A stretch of DNA of 64,000 bases from Microbulbifer taiwanensis (GTDB lineage Bacteria; Pseudomonadota; Gammaproteobacteria; Pseudomonadales; Cellvibrionaceae), in NCBI RefSeq assembly GCF_014904815.1, contig NZ_JACZFR010000014.1, positions 35,867 through 99,866 of the forward strand, written 5' to 3'. The notes below the pieces were generated by a model. The model saw only the letters and a list, made by a program, of their open reading frames with translations. It was not told the origin of the DNA and did not search any database. Made by a program: the position numbers and the translations under genes. Positions 1-8,995 of this stretch are shown here, piece after piece. Positions within the stretch are counted from its first letter, which is position 1; the number at the start of each line of letters is the position of its first letter.

Positions 1-1
1 C

Positions 2-1408
2 GAGAGCGATATGCGCGACGTGCTGACGGTGCGCCTGGAACAGAACTACCGTTCCACCTCCACCATCCTCAACGCCGCCAACGCAGTGATCGCCAACAAC
101 GCCGGCCGACTGGGCAAGGAGCTGTGGACAAGAGGCGAGGAAGGCGAGCCGATATCCCTGTACGCGGCCTACAACGAGCAGGATGAGGCGCGTTTTATCG
201 TCGAGCGCATCAATGACTGGGTGCGCGACGGCAACCGCCGCGACAGCATCGCCATCCTGTACCGCTCCAATGCCCAGTCGCGGGTGCTGGAAGAGGGCCT
301 GCTGCGCGAACAGGTGCCCTATCGCATCTACGGCGGCCAGCGCTTTTACGAAAGGCTGGAAATCAAGAACGCCCTCTCCTATATGCGCCTGGTCAGCAAC
401 CGCGACGACGACACCGCCTTCGAGCGGGTGGTCAACACGCCGACGCGGGGCATAGGTGCGCGCACCGTGGAAATGGTGCGCAGTTACGCCCGCGAGCAGG
501 GCTGTTCCCTGTGGCGGGCGGCGCAGCTGATGCTGCAGCAGCGGGTGCTGGCCGCGCGTGCCGGCAATGCGCTGCAGTCCTTCCTCGACCTGGTCAACCA
601 GCTCGCGGCCAATGCCGAAGACAAACTGCTCGACGCGATCGCCGAAGATGTGATTGAGACCAGCGGCCTGCTGGAATTCCACGGTAAGGAAAAGGGCGAG
701 AAGGGCCAGACGCGGGTGGAGAACCTGCAGGAACTGGTCAGCGCCTGTCGCGCCTTCGACGGTATCGACCAGCCGCCCGGTGAGGAGACCGAAGAAGAGG
801 AGCGGCCACTGCTGGACCAGTTCCTCGACAGCGCCGCCCTGGACGCCGGCGAGGGCCAGGCGGACGAATTCGAGGACGCGGTGCAGCTGATGACCCTGCA
901 CTCGGCCAAGGGGCTGGAGTTCCCGCTGGTGTTTATGGCCGGCGTGGAGGAAAACCTCTTCCCGCACAAGATGTCGGCCCAGGAGCCCGGGCGCATGGAG
1001 GAGGAGCGACGCCTCTGCTATGTGGGCATCACCCGCGCCATGCAGAAGCTGTATATCACCTATGCGGAAAACCGCCGCCTGTTCGGCTCCGAGACCTACA
1101 ACAGTCCGTCGCGCTTTATCGGCGAGATACCGCCCAATCTGGTCCATGAGGTGCGCCTCAAGACCGAGATATCGCGGCCGCTGTTCCAGCCGGACTACGG
1201 AAAACTGGGTGCATTGTCCGATCCCGCCCCGGATTTCGACGACCTGCCCCCCCTGGCCCTCGGCGGCCGCGTCGATCACCCCAAGTTTGGCGAGGGCACG
1301 GTAGTGCAGTTCGAGGGCAACGGTCCGCGCACGCGGGTGCAGGTCAACTTCGACGACGCCGGCAGCAAGTGGCTGGTGGTGGCCATGGCCAGGTTGCAGC
1401 CGCTGTGA
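2..1408 (+). CDS. uvrD: DNA helicase II UvrD, C-terminal part (5' end outside window)
   Basis: ATP-dependent 3'-5' SF1A helicase of nucleotide excision and mismatch repair. The frame is open from the first bases, so the start and the Walker A and B part lie upstream of the window; 468 residues are visible. Seen: motif IV LEQNYRS at the beginning, motif V (LMTLHSAKGLEF) near visible residue 297, motif VI (CYVGITRA) near 340, and the small C-terminal domain (HPKFGEGTVVQFEG) that UvrD and PcrA carry. The acidic stretch before motif V fits the 2B/2A junction. UvrD fits better than Rep because of the C-terminal domain. A convergent gene pair follows. Confidence 0.95.
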   Translation, partial: ESDMRDVLTVRLEQNYRSTSTILNAANAVIANNAGRLGKELWTRGEEGEPISLYAAYNEQDEARFIVERINDWVRDGNRRDSIAILYRSNAQSRVLEEGLLREQVPYRIYGGQRFYERLEIKNALSYMRLVSNRDDDTAFERVVNTPTRGIGARTVEMVRSYAREQGCSLWRAAQLMLQQRVLAARAGNALQSFLDLVNQLAANAEDKLLDAIAEDVIETSGLLEFHGKEKGEKGQTRVENLQELVSACRAFDGIDQPPGEETEEEERPLLDQFLDSAALDAGEGQADEFEDAVQLMTLHSAKGLEFPLVFMAGVEENLFPHKMSAQEPGRMEEERRLCYVGITRAMQKLYITYAENRRLFGSETYNSPSRFIGEIPPNLVHEVRLKTEISRPLFQPDYGKLGALSDPAPDFDDLPPLALGGRVDHPKFGEGTVVQFEGNGPRTRVQVNFDDAGSKWLVVAMARLQPL

Positions 1409-1413
1409 CAACC

Positions 1414-1445
1414 GCGGTCCCGCGCCATTCGTTGGGCGGGACCGC
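1414..1445. terminator. Inverted repeat between convergent uvrD and tautomerase genes
   Basis: A perfect 10-bp stem, GCGGTCCCGC with GCGGGACCGC, has a 12-base loop and starts 5 bases after the uvrD stop. No T run follows on either strand, so intrinsic termination is only a guess. Confidence 0.35.
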
Positions 1446-1558
1446 AATCTCCCCTTCCCCGCCGCACAACGCCAGACTTTCACAGCGGCCTGCTGGCTGG
1501 TAGCCGATACACTCCATCGGCCGGTTCGCGTGCGCTGCCATCCGGTATTGCATCGCGA

Positions 1559-1957
1559 TCACTGTGTTTCCCCTCCGTAGCAGCGACCGCTGCTGAAAGA
1601 CCAGTCGTCGACATCGTTGCAGGTGATCACCACCATCAGATCGGCCGGATCCAGCCCCAACTGCTGCCGGCAGGCAGTGGCCAGTGCGCTGTAGAGAGCG
1701 CACTTTTGCGCGCGGCTGCGACGTCGCCCCGCGGTGATCTGTAGCAGCAGGAAGTCGCCGCTGCGCGCCGCTGTGTCACCGTAGGGATAGTGGGGATCTA
1801 CTACCCGGTTTCCCGCCGTGTATTCATCAAACAGTTGGAAGCAGTCCCGCGGCGGCACTGCGAAATGCTCTTCCAGTGCCCGCTGCAACAGCGCACTGAG
1901 GCGCGCCCGGTAGTCAGCGCCTAGCCCCCGGCGCAGAGAGATTCTGGTCATAGGCAT
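1559..1957 (-). CDS. Tautomerase family protein
   Basis: A 132-residue protein of the tautomerase superfamily (Tautomerase_2-like). It begins Met-Pro, so Met removal would expose the N-terminal proline that is the general base in this superfamily. FQLFDEY, FLLLQIT and the C-terminal DWSFSSG segment are typical of the family. The start at 1957 has AGGGAAG upstream and overlaps the end of the carboxymuconolactone decarboxylase-like gene by 10 bases, so the two are probably translationally coupled. The substrate cannot be deduced. The pair is divergent from a LysR regulator, a common arrangement for a small inducible catabolic or detoxification operon. Confidence 0.8.
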   Translation of the reverse strand: MPMTRISLRRGLGADYRARLSALLQRALEEHFAVPPRDCFQLFDEYTAGNRVVDPHYPYGDTAARSGDFLLLQITAGRRRSRAQKCALYSALATACRQQLGLDPADLMVVITCNDVDDWSFSSGRCYGGETQ

Positions 1958-2268
1958 GGCTGTTCTTCCCTCTCTGCCAGGCGTGAGAGTGCTGACACGG
2001 CGGCGGGCCAGCCGGTGTAGAAGGCCAGGTGCGTGAAGGCTTCCGCCAGCTCTTCCCTGGACAGGCCGTTGCGGTGTGCCAGTGCCAGGTGAAACGGCAA
2101 CTGCTCCACCCGGCCGAGCGCCGTCAGTGTCGCCAGGGTGATCAGGCTGCGTTCGCGGCCGCCCAGAATGTCGCTCTGCCAGATATCGTCGAACAGCAGC
2201 TCCCGGGTTATCGCGCCGAGTTTCGGCGCCAGTATGGCTATGCGTTCCAGGTCGGCGTTGTCAGCCAT
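1948..2268 (-). CDS. Carboxymuconolactone decarboxylase (AhpD-like) family protein
   Basis: A 106-residue all-helical protein of the CMD/AhpD superfamily. The central stretch LITLATLTALGR followed by LPFHLALAHRNGLSREELAE matches the CMD fold. The CxxC of peroxidase-type AhpD is absent, so a peroxidase role is unlikely; it resembles the decarboxylase-like branch. A strong GGAGG lies just before the ATG. It is the first gene of a two-gene unit with the tautomerase and is divergent from the LysR gene. Function beyond the superfamily is unknown. Confidence 0.8.
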   Translation of the reverse strand: MADNADLERIAILAPKLGAITRELLFDDIWQSDILGGRERSLITLATLTALGRVEQLPFHLALAHRNGLSREELAEAFTHLAFYTGWPAAVSALSRLAEREEQPCL

Positions 2269-2379
2269 GGTTTACCTCCAATCGCTTAAATCGAGGTCGC
2301 TATACTGGCGTCGTAAAATTGTTTATAAAATCAAAACTTTTTTGATTGAATGTCCTGTTATTCGGGATCAACGAGAGCC

Positions 2380-3243
2380 ATGCCAACACTCGATCTACAG
2401 GCACTGCGCGCCTTTGTGTGCGGCATCGAGCTGGACAGTTTCGCGCTGGCCGCCCGCCGGCTGCACCGCTCCACCTCCGCGGTCAGCGCGCAGTTGAAGA
2501 AACTGGAGCGACAGGTGGGCAGCCCGCTGGTCCAGAAGCGGGGTCGCCGGCTGGTGCCCACAAGAAGCGGCGAACTGTTGCTGAGCTACGCGCGCCAACT
2601 GCTGGCGCTCAATGACGAAGCCCTACAGGCGGTCGGCGACGCGGAGCTGGCGGGCGAGTTGCGTTTTGCGGCCCAGGAAGACTTCGGCGAAAGCCTGCTG
2701 GCCGAGGTGTTGGGGCGCTTCGCGCGGGCACACCCGCAGGTGCAACTGTCGACCTTTGTGGGGCGCAATGCGGACTTGCTGGACGGCTTGCGCGGGGGGC
2801 GCTTCGACCTCGCCCTGGGGTGGGGCGAGCCGCAACCCGGCCTGAACAGCGAGCGTCTATTGCAGGCGCCGCTGCGCTGGTTGGCGGCGGCAGACTTTCC
2901 GCTGCCGGAGCAGGCCAACGGCGATAATCCAGTGCCGCTGGTGATGTTCGAGCGCCCCTGCATCATGCGCGCGCGCGCCACCGAAGCGCTGGACCGCGCT
3001 GGTATCCGCTGGCGAGTCGTTCACACCAGCCACAGCCTGAGCGGTATCTGGGCGGCGGTGAAGGCGGGTCTCGGCATTACACTGCGCAGCGACTTCGGTC
3101 GGCCGCCCGGCCTGGTGGTTGCCGATCGCTTGCCGCCGCCCGGCAGCCTGGATCTGCAGATGCACCGGCTGCGCCCACAGGCCGCGGCGCAGGTCCAGCG
3201 GCTGGAGCAAATCGTGCGCGCGGCTCTAGAGCCCGGCGCCTGA
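2380..3243 (+). CDS. LysR-family transcriptional regulator
   Basis: A 287-residue LysR-type regulator. The N-terminal winged helix-turn-helix (LDLQALRAFVCGIELDSFAL to about residue 65, with RSTSAVSAQLKKLE as recognition region) is followed by a periplasmic-binding-protein-like effector domain. An in-frame ATG 10 codons upstream is rejected: family alignment puts the start at MPTLDLQALRAF. It is transcribed away from the AhpD-like/tautomerase pair across a 111-bp gap, so that pair is its likely target. The effector is unknown. Confidence 0.88.
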   Translation: MPTLDLQALRAFVCGIELDSFALAARRLHRSTSAVSAQLKKLERQVGSPLVQKRGRRLVPTRSGELLLSYARQLLALNDEALQAVGDAELAGELRFAAQEDFGESLLAEVLGRFARAHPQVQLSTFVGRNADLLDGLRGGRFDLALGWGEPQPGLNSERLLQAPLRWLAAADFPLPEQANGDNPVPLVMFERPCIMRARATEALDRAGIRWRVVHTSHSLSGIWAAVKAGLGITLRSDFGRPPGLVVADRLPPPGSLDLQMHRLRPQAAAQVQRLEQIVRAALEPGA

Positions 3244-3341
3244 TTTCCGCCCACCGCTTTTGGTAGACTGTCGGATTACATCAACCGGTGCGGTCGTTCG
3301 CACTGGCGCGAGCAAAAACAGGAAGTACAACAACAACAGCG

Positions 3342-4475
3342 ATGAAAAAAATAAACTGGTACCCATTGATCATCCTCGGCCTCCTCGCCCTGCTGGTGAT
3401 CACCTTCGGCGCCCTGGTCGCCTCCCGCGCAACCCAGGGGCCTGCCCAGCACTTTACTGAGGGGGGCGACCAGGAAATATTCGAGTGGAAGCTCGTCACC
3501 ACCTGGCCAAAAAACTTCCCCGGCCTCGGCAGTGCACCGGAGCGCTTTGCGAAAAAAGTCGATCTCATGTCCGGTGGTCGCCTGAAGATAAAAGTCTATG
3601 GTGCCGGTGAGCTGGTGCCGGCGATGGGCGTGTTTGGTGCCGTCTCCGAGGGCGCCGCGCAGATGGGCCACGGGGCCGCCTATTACTGGAAGGGCAAGGT
3701 GCCGGCCGCACAATTCTTTACCGCGGTACCTTTCGGTCTCAATGCGCAGGAGATGAACGGCTGGCTGCACCACGGTGGAGGCCTTGAGCTGTGGGAAGAG
3801 GTCTACGCACCTTTTGATTTGATACCTATGGCCGGTGGCTCTACCGGCGTGCAGATGGCGGGCTGGTTCAACAAGCAGATCAACACGGTTGAAGACCTGA
3901 AGGGTCTGAAGATGCGCATCCCCGGCCTCGGCGGCGAGGTACTGAACCGCGCCGGCGGCACTGCAGTGACCATTCCCGGCGGAGAGCTGTACACCGCGCT
4001 GCAGACAGGCGTGATAGATGCAACCGAGTGGGTGGGCCCCTACAACGACCTGGCTTTCGGTTTCTACCAGATCGCCGACTACTACTACTATCCGGGCTGG
4101 CACGAGCCGGGATCCATCCTCGAATTTATCGTCAACAAGACCGCCTTCGAGAAGCTGCCGAAAGATTTACAGGAAATCGTCCGCACCGCCGCCCGCGATG
4201 CCAATCAGGACATGCTCGACGAGTACACGGCGCGCAACAACCGCGCGCTGAAGGAACTGGTGGAGAAGCACGGAGTGCAGCTCAAGCGACTGCCGGCAGA
4301 TGTCATAGCGCACCTGAGGACAATCAACACCGAGATAATGGAAGAGACTGCGGCCGAGGATCCGCAGTTTGCCCGTGTCTACGAGGCTTTCAGGGAATTT
4401 GAGCAGCAGGTGATCCCCTATCACCAGATCAGTGAGGAGGCCTACTACCAGGCGCGGGCGCTGGAAGAAAATTGA
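3342..4475 (+). CDS. TRAP transporter solute-binding protein (DctP/TakP type)
   Basis: A 377-residue DctP-family receptor. A lysine-containing start (MKKINWYP) leads into one hydrophobic helix (residues 8-27) without a clear AXA site, so the protein may stay membrane-anchored. The mature domain begins near WKLVTTWPKNFPG and contains the hallmark segment LKGLKMRIPGLGGEVL, followed by QTGVIDATEWVGPYND, as in the 2-oxoacid/TakP subgroup. The start was placed at MKKINW because the upstream in-frame extension (RSFALARAKTG) is not signal-like. The permeases dctQM lie 3.2 kb away on the other strand; pairing with them is inferred. The substrate may be an organic acid, but this is not proven. Confidence 0.9.
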   Translation: MKKINWYPLIILGLLALLVITFGALVASRATQGPAQHFTEGGDQEIFEWKLVTTWPKNFPGLGSAPERFAKKVDLMSGGRLKIKVYGAGELVPAMGVFGAVSEGAAQMGHGAAYYWKGKVPAAQFFTAVPFGLNAQEMNGWLHHGGGLELWEEVYAPFDLIPMAGGSTGVQMAGWFNKQINTVEDLKGLKMRIPGLGGEVLNRAGGTAVTIPGGELYTALQTGVIDATEWVGPYNDLAFGFYQIADYYYYPGWHEPGSILEFIVNKTAFEKLPKDLQEIVRTAARDANQDMLDEYTARNNRALKELVEKHGVQLKRLPADVIAHLRTINTEIMEETAAEDPQFARVYEAFREFEQQVIPYHQISEEAYYQARALEEN

Positions 4476-4649
4476 AAACCGCGAAGTCTGTGAAGTGAAC
4501 TGGACTGGCGTCGGAAAAAATCCGGTTGAATTTCCATAATTATAAATAAGTCACAATAGACAGCTTTCACATCCCCAATATATTCGAATAATCGGTGATC
4601 CGGTCGCAGCGTGACCGGAATAACATCAAGAAGAACCCAGGGGGATTGA

Positions 4650-5441
4650 ATGAAGACTCTGTTGCGGCTGTCTTTTGCAGCCATTTTTGCCGCGCTCGTC
4701 GGCTGTGCCACTCCGCAGGTTCCAGTACCGCTGGACCAGAGCTTTTACACTGCGGACAAGAAGACGGTCGGTCTGATGCTGGAAGCTCCGAAGGCGCCGG
4801 GCTTGGCGCTCGAGGGCAATATCGGCCTGCTCGACTACGCGATCATCGCTGCGGCCACCAGCTCACTGACAGACCATATCGAGGGCCAGGACCTGGGGGA
4901 GTTTCTTGCCGTGGCGGAAGAGCTGAGCCAGAACCTGGAAAATGAAGGTTTCGAACTGGTTCGACTTCAAGTACCTGAAAAAGCCCCAAAGCTGGCCAAG
5001 TTCAAGGACCCGGACGGCAAGGACACCACCTACTTCGCGGCGAAGGATCACCGTACTCTCGCGGATCAGTATCAGGTGGATTACCTGCTGAAACTCACCG
5101 CCACTCGCGCCGGCCTGGCCAGGCCCTATTACGGTTTTATCCCCACTGATGCCCCGCGCGCAGTGTTCAATGTGCACGGTGAAATGATCGATATGTCGTC
5201 CAACCAGTTGCTCTGGTACTCGGATATCGCCCACTCTGCCTACGCCACCGGAGAATGGGATGAGGGCCCGAGTTTCCCCGGTCTGACCAACACCTACTAT
5301 GTCGTAATGAATAAGGCCAAGCAGGATGTGCTCGGTGCGCTGGCGAAGCGCGAGAGCGCTACCGGTACCCTGGCCCTCAATGACGACGAAGAAGCAGAGG
5401 CGACAGAGAGTTCGGAAACTCCGGCCGAAAGCCAACAATAA
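4650..5441 (+). CDS. Putative lipoprotein of unknown function
   Basis: A 263-residue protein with a lipoprotein signal: MKTLLRLSFAAIFAALVGCA, lipobox LVGC, acylated Cys19. AGGGGG precedes the ATG. The mature part has an alanine-rich helix (LLDYAIIAAATSSL) near residue 55, a central mixed region, and an acidic, low-complexity C-terminus (DDEEAEATESSETPAE). The residue after Cys is Ala, so outer-membrane sorting is likely. I do not recognise the family. It is followed after 45 bp by a second lipoprotein gene on the same strand, and the two probably form a unit. Confidence 0.75.
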   Translation: MKTLLRLSFAAIFAALVGCATPQVPVPLDQSFYTADKKTVGLMLEAPKAPGLALEGNIGLLDYAIIAAATSSLTDHIEGQDLGEFLAVAEELSQNLENEGFELVRLQVPEKAPKLAKFKDPDGKDTTYFAAKDHRTLADQYQVDYLLKLTATRAGLARPYYGFIPTDAPRAVFNVHGEMIDMSSNQLLWYSDIAHSAYATGEWDEGPSFPGLTNTYYVVMNKAKQDVLGALAKRESATGTLALNDDEEAEATESSETPAESQQ

Positions 5442-5454
5442 CAATAATCCGGAA

Positions 5455-5478
5455 CGGCGGCGTCCTTTGACGCCGCCG
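5455..5478 (+). other. Hairpin between the two lipoprotein genes
   Basis: CGGCGGCGTC and GACGCCGCCG form a perfect 10-bp stem with a CTTT loop in the 45-bp gap between the two lipoprotein genes. No T run follows. It could be an attenuator or an mRNA-stabilising hairpin that sets different levels of the two proteins. Confidence 0.5.
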
Positions 5479-5486
5479 ATACAGAT

Positions 5487-6401
5487 ATGAAAACAATAAA
5501 AATTCTCGCGCTGGCCGGCGCCCTGCTGTCCGGCTGTGCGCACACCTCCAAATACCATATCGCCAGTGGCGACCTGCACAGTATCCAGAACCTCGATCAC
5601 ATTTATCTCGAAGTTGAACCGCTGGAAAACGGACCACTGAGCGTGGAAATTCACCCGGAGCCCTGGCGTTACCATGCTGCGGCCTCCCACGTTGCTGCCG
5701 CGCAGTACTCGACCCCGCCGCCGCCTCCGGGCACCAGCACCGGCCAGGCTGCCGCGGCGGGGGTGGCCGGTGGATTGATCGGTACATTAATTGTCCGCGA
5801 GATGGCCAAGAGCCAGGCTTTGTCGGCGGCACAGGAGCCGGCTCAACCATTGATCGAGGCGCTGGCGGGGCGCGCCATAGAGCGCGATGTGCGCGAGGCA
5901 GTGGTGGACGGATTGCTGACCTCGGACTTTGCCCAGGGCAATCCCCTTGAGTACGGCCCCCAGTCCGAAAAGGGCGCGCCGCGACTGCTGTTGCAGCCGT
6001 CGATCAAGCTGACCAATGGGCTGAATGTTCTGAAATTCAATATCAATGCCGAACTGCGCGCCGGCGGCAAGCTACCGCTGTACCGTAACTCTGTCGAGTA
6101 CTGGTCTGCGGGCACCGGATACAGCGAAAAGCAGGAAAACCTGGCCTTCTGGAAGGCTTCCGATCTGGAGTTCTTCTACAGCGAGCTGGAGCAGGCGATT
6201 ATGCACACATCCAGCTATCTGGCGCAGTCACTGGGGGGCACCCTACCAGAGGCGGAAGAGAAAGCGGCGACGCACAAGATCGCCGGCAATGATGGTTGGG
6301 TAATGATGCGCGGTAATCTGGTGCACAGCACTGATGAATTCACTGTGCTCAAAGACCTGCGCGGCAATATCAAGATTATCCGCGGCGCGCTGGTGCTTTG
6401 A
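5487..6401 (+). CDS. Putative lipoprotein with glycine-zipper-like segment
   Basis: A 304-residue protein with lipobox LLSGCA (Cys17). A proline run (STPPPPPGTSTGQ) near residue 75 leads into a glycine/alanine-rich hydrophobic stretch (AAAAGVAGGLIGTLIV), reminiscent of glycine-zipper lipoproteins. The second half is a mixed domain ending in DLRGNIKIIRGALVL. I do not recognise a named family. It lies directly downstream of the other lipoprotein gene, suggesting a joint envelope role that cannot be specified. The start is an ATG shortly after the inter-gene hairpin. Confidence 0.72.
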   Translation: MKTIKILALAGALLSGCAHTSKYHIASGDLHSIQNLDHIYLEVEPLENGPLSVEIHPEPWRYHAAASHVAAAQYSTPPPPPGTSTGQAAAAGVAGGLIGTLIVREMAKSQALSAAQEPAQPLIEALAGRAIERDVREAVVDGLLTSDFAQGNPLEYGPQSEKGAPRLLLQPSIKLTNGLNVLKFNINAELRAGGKLPLYRNSVEYWSAGTGYSEKQENLAFWKASDLEFFYSELEQAIMHTSSYLAQSLGGTLPEAEEKAATHKIAGNDGWVMMRGNLVHSTDEFTVLKDLRGNIKIIRGALVL

Positions 6402-6422
6402 ATTTGGCCTGGGTGCCCGTTT

Positions 6423-6671
6423 TCACTGCGGTTCGCAGGTGCCCGCGGTGCGGTCATAGCGACCGCCCGCGTCCAGGCAACTATCCATCAACCAGAATTC
6501 AGCGTAGTGCATCCGCACCAGCAGCAGCGCCCCCAGGGCCATCAGCACCACTCCGGTCTTGGTGGCCCAGTGGCTCCAGCGCAGACGGGAATAGATCAAT
6601 AGCAGCAGGCCGGCGGGTATCAGCAGTATGCCCGCCAGCACCAGCGTGTGTTCGAGAAATGATTCGATCAT
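6423..6671 (-). CDS. Small membrane protein, unknown
   Basis: An 82-residue protein with two predicted membrane helices (about residues 9-27 and 38-54) and a C-terminal tail containing two cysteines (DSCLDAGGRYDRTAGTCEPQ) that could form a disulfide outside the cytoplasm. It is convergent with the upstream lipoprotein gene and co-directional with the next small membrane protein. No family is recognised. The ribosome site is weak, so the exact start is uncertain. Confidence 0.6.
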   Translation of the reverse strand: MIESFLEHTLVLAGILLIPAGLLLLIYSRLRWSHWATKTGVVLMALGALLLVRMHYAEFWLMDSCLDAGGRYDRTAGTCEPQ

Positions 6672-6725
6672 CCCACTTGTTATAGCACCCGGACGGGCTG
6701 GCGCGGGGCCTTGTCTCGGAAAAGG

Positions 6726-7019
6726 CTATTGTGCGCCGACGTGTTCCTGCGGCAGCGGAATAAATCTGACCAGCAGCAGTTTGTACACAAAGGCTCCGCC
6801 CAGCATCAAGAAGAAATAGTAGCGCCCCGCCAGTTCCGCCACGCGCAAATCTGCATCGAGTGCAGCCGGAATCAATGCGCAGAGTAAGAAGCTGAACAAG
6901 AGTGCACCCACTCGCAACAGGGCAGTGTACAGCTTGCTGCGGATCCTGCGTGCCAGCGCCATGCCGGCGTAGAAGGTGATGGTGGATATGGCGGCTATGG
7001 CCAGAGCGGTGATGGTCAT
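6726..7019 (-). CDS. Small membrane protein, unknown
   Basis: A 97-residue hydrophobic protein with about three membrane segments (residues 3-20, 35-53 and 66-86). AGGAAG precedes the ATG at normal spacing. It sits 54 bp upstream of the other small membrane protein and downstream of the thioesterase gene, all on the minus strand. No motif pointing to a function was found. Confidence 0.6.
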   Translation of the reverse strand: MTITALAIAAISTITFYAGMALARRIRSKLYTALLRVGALLFSFLLCALIPAALDADLRVAELAGRYYFFLMLGGAFVYKLLLVRFIPLPQEHVGAQ

Positions 7020-7126
7020 TACTCACTTCCTTGTGGTTCTTCGATACCGGTATCAGGGAAAACCTGAGGGAAAGCCGGGCAAGGCACCAGAATATTCCAG
7101 GCGCCTATCCGCTATTCGGAATCTCT

Positions 7127-7519
7127 CTATTCCGGCAGCGGTCTTGTGCGCCCGCGGTCGTCTATGGCCACGAACACAAACTCGCCCTCGGTGACCTTTA
7201 CCTGTTCACCGGAGTCTACTCGTGTCAGCCAGACTTCTACCATGGTTCTTATGGAGGAGCGGCCCGCCTCGAGGGTCTCGGCATAGCAGCTGACGGTGGA
7301 ACCTACCGGTACCGGGCGCAGGAACACCATGCTGCCGACGGCGACGGTGGTGACGCGGCCGCGGGCGATGCTCTGGGCCAGGATGGCGCCGGCCAGGTCC
7401 ATCTGCGACATCAGCCAGCCGGCAAAAACATCCCCCTGGGGATTGGTGTCCCGGGGCATAGTCTGGGTCTGCAGGGTCAGGGTGCCTGTAGGCTGCGGAT
7501 TCTCATCGAGTGCGGACAT
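7127..7519 (-). CDS. Acyl-CoA thioesterase, YciA-like hotdog protein
   Basis: A 130-residue single hotdog-domain protein. TMPRDTNPQGDVFAGWLMSQ followed by MDLAGAILA is the YciA-type helix and catalytic region with the conserved Asn and Asp; the strand GSMVFLRPVPVGSTVSCYAE follows. The family hydrolyses a range of acyl-CoAs in the cytoplasm. It lies 111 bp downstream of dctM on the same strand. The upstream ribosome site is weak. Confidence 0.87.
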   Translation of the reverse strand: MSALDENPQPTGTLTLQTQTMPRDTNPQGDVFAGWLMSQMDLAGAILAQSIARGRVTTVAVGSMVFLRPVPVGSTVSCYAETLEAGRSSIRTMVEVWLTRVDSGEQVKVTEGEFVFVAIDDRGRTRPLPE

Positions 7520-7630
7520 CGATTGCTCACGAATTGTTAGAGTTATTCGGTACCGCCGGGGTTGGCGGGGTGGCGCATTCTAGCACAATTTGACCACCAA
7601 ATAGCCAGTCGTCTCCCGGCAAAATCTGTC

Positions 7631-8995
7631 TCAGTTTGCGATCCTGTCCGGCAGCCAGGTGGCCAGCTCCGGCCACAGCGCCAGTAGGCAGAGCAGCAGC
7701 AGCTGGATGGCGATAAATGGCATTACGCCGCGGTATATGGCCCCGGTGGCTACACCGGCCGGCGCCACCCCGCGCAGGTAGAAGAGCGCAAAGCCGAAAG
7801 GTGGTGTCAGGAAGGAGGTTTGCAGGTTGATCGCGATCATGATGCCGAGCCACACAGGATCCACACCCATGGCCAGCAGCACCGGGCCGACGATGGGCAC
7901 CACCACGAAGGTGATCTCGATAAAGTCGAGGATAAAGCCGAGCAGGAAGATCACCGCCATCACCAGCAGGGTCGCACCGACCACACCGCCTGGCAGGCTG
8001 TGGAAGATGCCGGTCACCAGCTCCTCGCCGTCGTAGCCGCGGAATACCAGGGAAAACAGCGAGGCGCCGATCAGTATCGCGAACACCATCGCGGTGACCT
8101 GCAGGGTGCTGCGCCCCACCTCGCCGGCGCGGGCCCAGTTCAGGGCGCCGCGGCTGCGGGCCAGTATGCCGGCGCCGAGGGCGCCCACCGCGGCCGCTTC
8201 GGTGGGCGTGGCGGCACCGCTGATGATGGAGCCCAGTACCAGCAGCATCAGGGCGATGGGCGGCAGCAGGCTCCGCAGCGTCTCCCCGAGATCGATCGTC
8301 TCGCTGTCGCCGGCCGGTGCCGCGGCCGGCTCGCGCCCGGCGACGAACAGCAGGTAGACGATATAGGCCGCCACCAGCAGCAGGCCGGGAATGATTGCGC
8401 CGATAAACAGGTCGCCGACGCTGACCGGTTGCGGGTTGAAGATGCCCGCAGACAGCTGTGCCTGCTGGTAGGCGTTGGAGAGGGTATCGCCGAGCAGCAC
8501 CAGGGCGATGGACGGCGGGATTATCTGACCCAGGGTGCCGGTGGCGCAGATTGTGCCGGTGGCGAGCCGGGGCGAGTAGCCGCGCTTCAGCATGGTGGGC
8601 AGGGACATTAGGCCCATGGTCACCACTGTGGCACCGACGATACCGGTGCTGGCGGCCAGCAGCGCGCCCACTACCACTACAGAGACCGCCATGCCCGCCG
8701 GCACCCGCGCAAATACCCGCGCCAGGTTGACCAGCAGTTCCTCGGCGATGCGCGCCCGCTCCAGCATCACGCCCATCAGCACGAACAGTGGCACCGCCAT
8801 CAGGGTACCGTTCTGCATGATGCCGTAGAGGCGGTCGGGAAAGGCGCGCAGCAGCTCCGCATCGAAGGCGCCGAAGACAATACCCAGCCCGGCCGCCAGC
8901 AGCGCCGTACCGCCGAGGGTGAAGGCCACCGGGTAGCCGAACATCAACAGGCCGCACACGGCGGCAAACATCAGCAGGGGGACCAGCTCCATCAT
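7631..8995 (-). CDS. dctM: TRAP transporter large permease, DctM type
   Basis: A 454-residue polytopic inner-membrane protein of the TRAP large-subunit family, with about 12 hydrophobic segments. The first lies at LVPLLMFAAVCGLLMFGYPV, and IVGATVVTMGLMSLPTMLKRGY and GTLGQIIPPSIALVLLG are family-typical. The open frame runs 86 codons further upstream but overlaps dctQ there; the start is the ATGATG at 8995, whose ATGA overlaps the dctQ stop. It forms the Na+-driven translocation channel with DctQ. Confidence 0.93.
   Translation of the reverse strand: MMELVPLLMFAAVCGLLMFGYPVAFTLGGTALLAAGLGIVFGAFDAELLRAFPDRLYGIMQNGTLMAVPLFVLMGVMLERARIAEELLVNLARVFARVPAGMAVSVVVVGALLAASTGIVGATVVTMGLMSLPTMLKRGYSPRLATGTICATGTLGQIIPPSIALVLLGDTLSNAYQQAQLSAGIFNPQPVSVGDLFIGAIIPGLLLVAAYIVYLLFVAGREPAAAPAGDSETIDLGETLRSLLPPIALMLLVLGSIISGAATPTEAAAVGALGAGILARSRGALNWARAGEVGRSTLQVTAMVFAILIGASLFSLVFRGYDGEELVTGIFHSLPGGVVGATLLVMAVIFLLGFILDFIEITFVVVPIVGPVLLAMGVDPVWLGIMIAINLQTSFLTPPFGFALFYLRGVAPAGVATGAIYRGVMPFIAIQLLLLCLLALWPELATWLPDRIAN

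Noticed and set aside
1344..1703. Open frame overlapping the uvrD end and the tautomerase gene
   Set aside because: It overlaps two well-supported genes and contains no recognisable domain.
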